64,000 nucleotides of DNA from Caenorhabditis elegans (Eukaryota > Nematoda > Chromadorea > Rhabditida > Rhabditidae), in contig NC_003284.9 in NCBI RefSeq assembly GCF_000002985.6, positions 17,654,943 to 17,718,942 on the forward strand. The letters run 5' to 3'. The notes under the pieces were generated by a model that worked only from the letters and a program-made list of their open reading frames with translations, made no database searches and was not told the DNA's origin. Positions 58,477 to 64,000 of the stretch are shown one piece after another (positions within the stretch are counted from its first letter, which is position 1; each line of letters begins with the position of its first letter). Both the position numbers and the translations under genes were made by a program.

Positions 58477-60025
58477 AAAGTTTGGCCAAGCCATTTCGGT
58501 TCTAATTTTGGCAATTTTAGCAGCTCTTCAAAAATTTCCTGTATACCAAATTGTAATTGTAATTTGTTTGCGCCATTTTTTAAAGTTTAAATTGGTATAA
58601 CAAATTTTCCAAAAATTTTCAACAAGTTCTTTTATCAAGGTATGTATAAGTCACAAATTGTAAGCCAGACATATGGAAATCTGGTTTGTAGTTTGTGCTT
58701 TCTTGCACATAGTTGCTGATTACTAACCCGTAGTTTTGTTTTGCTATCTATAGTTTTGAAAAATTCTGAACACACTTTGTAACATATTTCAAAAGACGAT
58801 AATACGTTTTTTCTTCGATTAAAAACAATAGTTTAACAAATTGTACTACTTCCAGCAATTTCTAGGTATAAATAGTGGTTAATAATCAATCAAATAGTTT
58901 TCTAAATTTGAGTTTCATTTTTACAGTCACTTTGTGTTTCTTTAAAAATTTGGGTTTTTATTTACAGCAAAAAATGGTCAACTACTTAGAATTTGCATAT
59001 TTGGAAGTCGGCCGAAAACGAATGTTGTTTCAATTTTTCCTACTGGTTCCCATTGCTGGTTGATAAAAATTGTTTTAAATGCTTGTTTGTCATTTTTCGT
59101 TTGCCAGACATTCACAAAACATTTAGTTTTCCAAAAAATTAATTTTTATTTGTGAGGTGGAAAAGTTCAAAAAAGATTTGTGAGGTTTTTTGTTCGGTTT
59201 CTAGTTATAAATTTAAAAAAAACTCTTTTTGTTGATTGCTCAAAATTATTTGTGTCTGCTCTAGTTCAAACATGAAGCATGAAGAATGTGTATAAATGTT
59301 GGCGTTTCGCCAAAAAATTGAATACAATATTCTGACATGATGAAAACAAAATTATCACTAGCATTACTCTATCTTACTGCGGAAACAATTTTTTGTTGTA
59401 AATTTTATAGATATTCAAAATTTGAAACAAAAAAACAGTTTGCGAATAATAAATTTTGGAAGCCACCTTGAATTAAATCAATGATTTTTTTTCAATTTTG
59501 AATTATATTTCAGCCATAACTCCCCAATCACATCTCACTTTCTCAAACGTGATGCCTACACTCTACCTCTCAACTGACTACACTGTAACCAATTGGAAGG
59601 GGGACGGCAGTCCACTGTCTTTCTCGCGAGTCGATAAAGAATACACATACACACACACACACACATTATCGCACACTACCTCACTCTCAATCTTTTTTTT
59701 GACGTTCAGTTCTGTTTCATGTGGTTTTGTTTTTTTTTTTGTTTTGAAAGAAAAAATGTAAATTTTCCGAGAAAAATTTAAAATTAAATTGTTAGTTACA
59801 GCATTCGTTCACTTTAGAAAAAAAATGTATGTAATTTTCATTGTTAGGCAAATTATATTGATTTCTTTTCACTTAATAAATAACTTATAGAAAGTTAAAA
59901 ATTTTTGTAATTGTGGAAATAAATTACGGTCTCATAAATTTCTATAGTGAAACTATATTTATGTTAATTTTTTAGTTTGTACCGTTTTTAATTTTATTTA
60001 ATTCCCTAAAATCAATAATTTGTAG
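58477..60025. other. Region upstream of the AIG1-like gene
   Basis: No gene is seen. A (CA)n microsatellite lies at about 59643-59665 within a G+C-richer block (59520-59700) that includes TTTCTCGCGAGTCG. The block follows an acceptor-like ATATTTCAG at 59512 and could be a noncoding first exon or the promoter of the downstream gene. Confidence 0.4.
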
Positions 60026-63000
60026 ATGATCAAGGTCATATTCCATCTAGTTTCCGCGGTTCTCTACGCAGCTGTTTGCTACCGAGACACCACCATTGTC
60101 ACTGGAGCACTCTTGCCAATCCCTTACCAGACATGGTCCCGATTTGTATGGCTGACTATTATTGACTTGGTGAGTTGTTGTTTGAAAATAAAAACCTAAA
60201 CTGGTAATAAAATATTGTAAAGAAAGTTGTATTGGAGATTTTATTCCAAATTTCTTAGATTTTAGAGGTAGAAAGGCAACATTTTTTAATTACTCGTGAA
60301 TGTAAAAAAAAAAGTGAAAAAAACTGAATTTCATGATGAAAATTCTTGTACACTAGAAATTGAACGTTCAATCAATTGAAATTTGTTAGTTTATTGCAAG
60401 AATTGGAAAGAAAAAAATATATACACATGGATAACCATAATCGAGTCCACGGTAAACTTTAAGGCAAAGCGAGTAAAAAACCCAGTAAAAATTATGAAAA
60501 TTATCGGGGTATTTTTGGCGAGCATTTTTACGAAGACCCTGCAAGTATTATGCTGAAAAGCTAGAATTTGGAGACGTCGGCTGCGCGCCAGCACACAGGC
60601 AGCCAATACGAAAACTGGCGACTTATCAACTATTGATACAGACGGATTTAAAAGAGTTTGTGGAGTGATAAAAAAGAGTAACAGGAAGAAATCCTGACAT
60701 TAATTATTCGGAAGCATATGATATTTTTCAAAGTTCGAATCGATTAAAACAAGTGAAAAATTCAAAAAAGGGTTTATAGATTTCGACAAAAACTTAAAGT
60801 GGATCACTTCTCAAATAAATATTTCGTTGAAACCAAATTAAAGACAGTGCATCTATGATAGATAGGCCTGTGTACATGTGCACAACCTTTTTTTGTAATT
60901 CTTGTTTATCTCGAATATCGTTCGTTCAAAAAAGATTCGGCTAGTTTTTCTGAAGACTAGAGTGTTTTCTCTATTTTATATTCTAAAATTAATGTCGATA
61001 TACTGAATCATGAAGTTTTGGCAGGATCTCAAACAACTCAATCATATTTAGCAAAACATCACTTTGGTGTCACAAACTTTTTGAGTTTCATTTGAATATA
61101 CCGGCGTTTTTTAAGTATGTTGATCGTTGAAATTGCATTTTTCTAGAAGATCGAATATTTTTCTATCATTATTAACAACGGAAATCATGTTCCATGTCAA
61201 TCCGTTAAAAGTAAGAGATATTTTTCAAATGTAGTCAAAACGGGTTTCTTGTGTATTTGTGAAAATTTCAGTGGAATTCATGTTCCACTGAAAATAAAAC
61301 TAACGAACATGATTCTCTCAACTTGTAGATAGTCATAAACAAATTGTAAAACAATTTTCGTTGAAGTTGTAAAACACCAAAATTCTACGTGCAAAATGCT
61401 CTTCACAAAATCGAATTATTGACAATCGACTTCATTTCTCCGACTTCACGAGCTTTATCACTAGGTATCCTAGACCTGATATAAATGTTTTGGAAAAATT
61501 TATATTTATCAGCAATAGCATGCTTCGGGTGGTTTCAAAAACTATGTTTTACAGTTACAGTCATACCAAATATTCTTGAAATAGCCCACTTTATGTTTTC
61601 TCGTCACTACTCGCGCACCAACCTCGGCCGTGTTCCCAGATTTGGGAAGGTGTGTGAAAGCGCAGAGAAAGATCAATTTAAATTTTAAACTGTTATTGTA
61701 TTTAAAAATACCTGAAAAGTCCAACTTATCAAGGTGGAAGTTTCTACCATTTTTGTCGCAATCGTTACGGTTCTGGATTTGTGTTACCATAATTGCGCCG
61801 CACCCTGCACATATAGTGCTCAACTAAATTAATGTGTTCAAAAATTTGTATAAAGTCGATTTATATAAAAATTCCTCGAAATTTATCAAAAAACGCAACT
61901 TTTATAATTATATTTTGATACAACTTGCACAAAATATTAAAACGTTTAAATTTTCAAAAAAACAAAAAGTGGAAAATCATCAAATTTTCCGAGACTGAAA
62001 ACTTTTAGCACATATATGTATATTTTTTCAGTACATGCAACTTCTCTACCACACCATTGGTTTCATCCTCGCCGTCGTTTCCCCGAACAAGAGACACATC
62101 ATCTTTGACTATTGGGCACGTGCTCTCACCGGACCCATTGGAGTTGTGAGTTTTTCAAAAATTTATTTAGTAAATAAAAACGAATTATTAGTTTGAAAAA
62201 CGGAAGATACTAAGTACTATTTTTCCAGGCGGTCACCGTTCTTTTCTGGGGACTCTTCCTCTTTGACCCGGCAACACTGGCTCGTGATGAAATGGCAATG
62301 AAGATCCTGACACTTTTCTGGTTCAATCACGGACTTGTAAGCACTTCATGTATACATATATTCGTTCAATATGAAGTATTTTTAGCACACCCTCCCCGCA
62401 ATCACTGCCCACTTGGACCTTGCCATCTACAATCATACTTCGTTTTCAACCAGCGCCATCCTCAAGGGAATCGCTGTTTTTGTGACGCTCTACTTGATTG
62501 AGTAAGGGCTATTTGGATTTAAATTTAGGATGAAGATATTGAATGTTTAAACCAGAAATAGGTGGAACTTGTCAATTACCAATTATTGGTGAGCCAATTG
62601 TGTTCTCAATCTATGCTTAAACATGATGACAATTTTCACTAAACTCAAAATTGAAAGTGTCGGAAAAATTATGGTCTGTAAAATTTCGCCGACTTTTTTT
62701 GATGTGAAAATATTACTTCAATATGGTTTAATCACTTATTTATTAATTTTATTTATTTAAACTAGTATGCTATTTTCAAAAAAGTTTATAGGAAAATGAA
62801 TAATAAGAATAGGAACATCAAAAAACATGTATTCAAAACGAAAACGCTCTGCTGAATCGACATTTTGCTAATTTTTTAAAATAACTTTTTGCACGAAAAA
62901 CCCAAGCTTTGCCACATTTTTCCAGTATATATAACCTTGTTGTTTTTCAAAGTATTAACATTTCAAGATACAATTTATTGATAAAATCATAACTTGTGTA

Positions 63001-63679
63001 TTACATGCCCTCATTTTAATGGTAATTTTTTAAGTTATGGAAAATAAAAACGTGAACCACACTTTTGTATTTTTAGGCTTAGGATATAACATTTTCTAAG
63101 CCTAAAAAGGAAAAATGCATATCACGTTTTGTTTAATTGGAGGAATTAGGGAAAATTTAATTTAATTTGAAAATGAGGGCATGTAATACACAAGTACCAT
63201 AACTTTTCATGATGAGGAGAAATTTTGTCAATCTAACCGAACTTATGCTAAATAGTCTCAAAAATTTTATATGACTTTTCGAGAGAATATATATTTTATA
63301 GTTCCGTTTTCCAATACCTTAAAAAATCACTTCTGAAGCTCAACAGTAAAGACAAATTGGAATTAGGAGCCATTACTATGAAAAAAAAACACTTAAACAT
63401 AAAACTAGAAACAACTAAACATTTGTTGGTAAATAAAATCTACTCAAGACTTTATTAATGCAAAATAAACTCTAAAAACCGTCAGTTTCCAGCCTCCATT
63501 ACGTCTTCTACACTTCTGGCTTCTGGGCGTACCCGATTCTCGGAGAACTTGCCGCACCATTCCGCCTTGTGTTCATTGCTGCCTGCATGTTCATTGTCTA
63601 CCTCGGCTACGTGTGGCTATCTTTCCTCGGTGCCCTCGTGCACGGAGTCGAGAAACCAAAGAACAAAAAAAGAAATTAA
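60026..63679 (+). CDS. AIG1/ADTRP-family multipass membrane hydrolase, 222 aa
   Basis: Five exons agree in phase: 60026-60169, 62032-62145, 62229-62336, 62386-62501, 63493-63679. The start codon follows an acceptor (AATTTGTAG). About six hydrophobic segments span the protein (for example IGFILAVVS, VTVLFWGLFLF, FRLVFIAACMFIVYLGYVWL), and the tail is lysine-rich (KPKNKKRN), as expected for an ER-resident protein. Human AIG1 and ADTRP hydrolyse fatty-acid esters of hydroxy fatty acids with a Thr/His pair. Here T44 in WLTIIDL and H123 in NHGLHTLPAI occupy those positions. Length (220-240) fits the family. The substrate in the worm is inferred. Intron 4 contains a fold-back repeat, and the stop codon is about 180 bp from the telomere array. 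Confidence 0.88.
62984..63209. mobile_element. Fold-back element with nested telomere-like hairpin in intron 4
   Basis: ACTTGTGTATTACATGCCC (62992 onward) returns exactly inverted at about 63177-63195, with some 25 bp of perfect arm and more with small gaps. At its centre a second stem, TTTTAGGCTTAG (63071-63082) and CTAAGCCTAAAA (63096-63107), consists of two telomere-like units facing each other. Noncoding. Confidence 0.75.
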
Positions 63680-63860
63680 AATATTTATTTTGCTGTGGTT
63701 TTTGATGTGTGTTTTTTATAATGATTTTTGATGTGACCAATTGTACTTTTCCTTTAAATGAAATGTAATCTTAAATGTATTTCCGACGAATTCGAGGCCT
63801 GAAAAGTGTGACGCCATTCGTATTTGATTTGGGTTTACTATCGAATAATGAGAATTTTCA

Positions 63861-64000
63861 GGCTTAGGCTTAGGCTTAGGCTTAGGCTTAGGCTTAGGCT
63901 TAGGCTTAGGCTTAGGCTTAGGCTTAGGCTTAGGCTTAGGCTTAGGCTTAGGCTTAGGCTTAGGCTTAGGCTTAGGCTTAGGCTTAGGCTTAGGCTTAGG
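63861..64000 (+). repeat. Telomere repeat array (TTAGGC)n
   Basis: About 23 uninterrupted TTAGGC units run to the right edge without a visible variant. TTAGGC is the nematode telomere repeat, and the G-rich strand running 5' to 3' toward the edge is the orientation of a right chromosome end. The window stops inside the array, so its full length and whether it is terminal cannot be seen. Confidence 0.95.

Noticed and set aside
63861..64000. CRISPR-like regular repeat
   Set aside because: Units are six bases with no spacers and match the nematode telomere repeat.

Overview
This window is nuclear DNA of a Caenorhabditis-type nematode. It is AT-rich, with short introns whose acceptors read TTTCAG, ATG codons placed directly behind TTTCAG-type trans-splice acceptors, and (TTAGGC)n telomere repeat at its right edge. 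The neuropeptide gene matches C. elegans nlp-6 and the glycosyltransferase is probably cgt-2. From memory both lie at the right end of chromosome X, and the TTAGGC strand pointing outward at 63861-64000 fits a right chromosome end. That placement is recall plus orientation, not an alignment.

Layout. 1-7.5 kb is gene-poor and holds a hAT-like element (126-1220) and a fold-back element (3203-3468). 7.5-9.2 kb is the three-exon neuropeptide precursor nlp-6. 9.3-12 kb has degenerate GCCTAA repeats and a second hAT-like element with an 8-bp target duplication and a captured LINE fragment. 16.1-24.5 kb is a 14-exon gene for a 939-residue acidic, Pro/Thr-Lys-rich, Ser/Arg/Tyr-rich protein. It has signs of an internal promoter and of alternative 3' exons reaching about 25.45 kb. 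A small two-exon membrane-protein gene lies convergent on the minus strand (25969-27352). 27.4-41.5 kb is a repeat-rich intergenic stretch with several fold-back or iterated-motif elements and a nearly complete RTE-type LINE (34774-38055) between 186-bp target duplications. 41.5-46.5 kb is a six-exon ceramide glucosyltransferase gene carrying a solo LTR in intron 1 and a DNA-transposon relic in intron 5. 48.5-58.5 kb is a 10-kb BEL/Pao-type LTR retroelement (minus strand, LTRs about 99% identical, 5-bp target duplication) with an eroded pol and an unusual 5.3-kb leader. 60.0-63.7 kb is a five-exon AIG1/ADTRP-family membrane hydrolase gene whose stop codon lies only about 180 bp from the telomere repeat.

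Most notable: the BEL/Pao leader contains a five-exon, splice-phase-consistent reading frame with tandemly duplicated exon-intron units and an overlapping CCHC zinc-knuckle frame. A multi-exon spliced gene inside an LTR element is unexpected, because reverse transcription of spliced RNA would remove the introns. It implies that full-length unspliced RNA is the transposition template and that a spliced subgenomic product may be made. Also notable are four elements of one architecture, each built around its own private short iterated motif, and overlapping alternative reading frames at the 3' end of the 939-residue gene.

The host genes do not form an operon or a common pathway that I can see: a neuropeptide precursor, a probable cytoskeletal or scaffold-like low-complexity protein, a small membrane protein, a sphingolipid glycosyltransferase and a lipid hydrolase. 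Exon coordinates were derived by hand from splice consensus and phase agreement.
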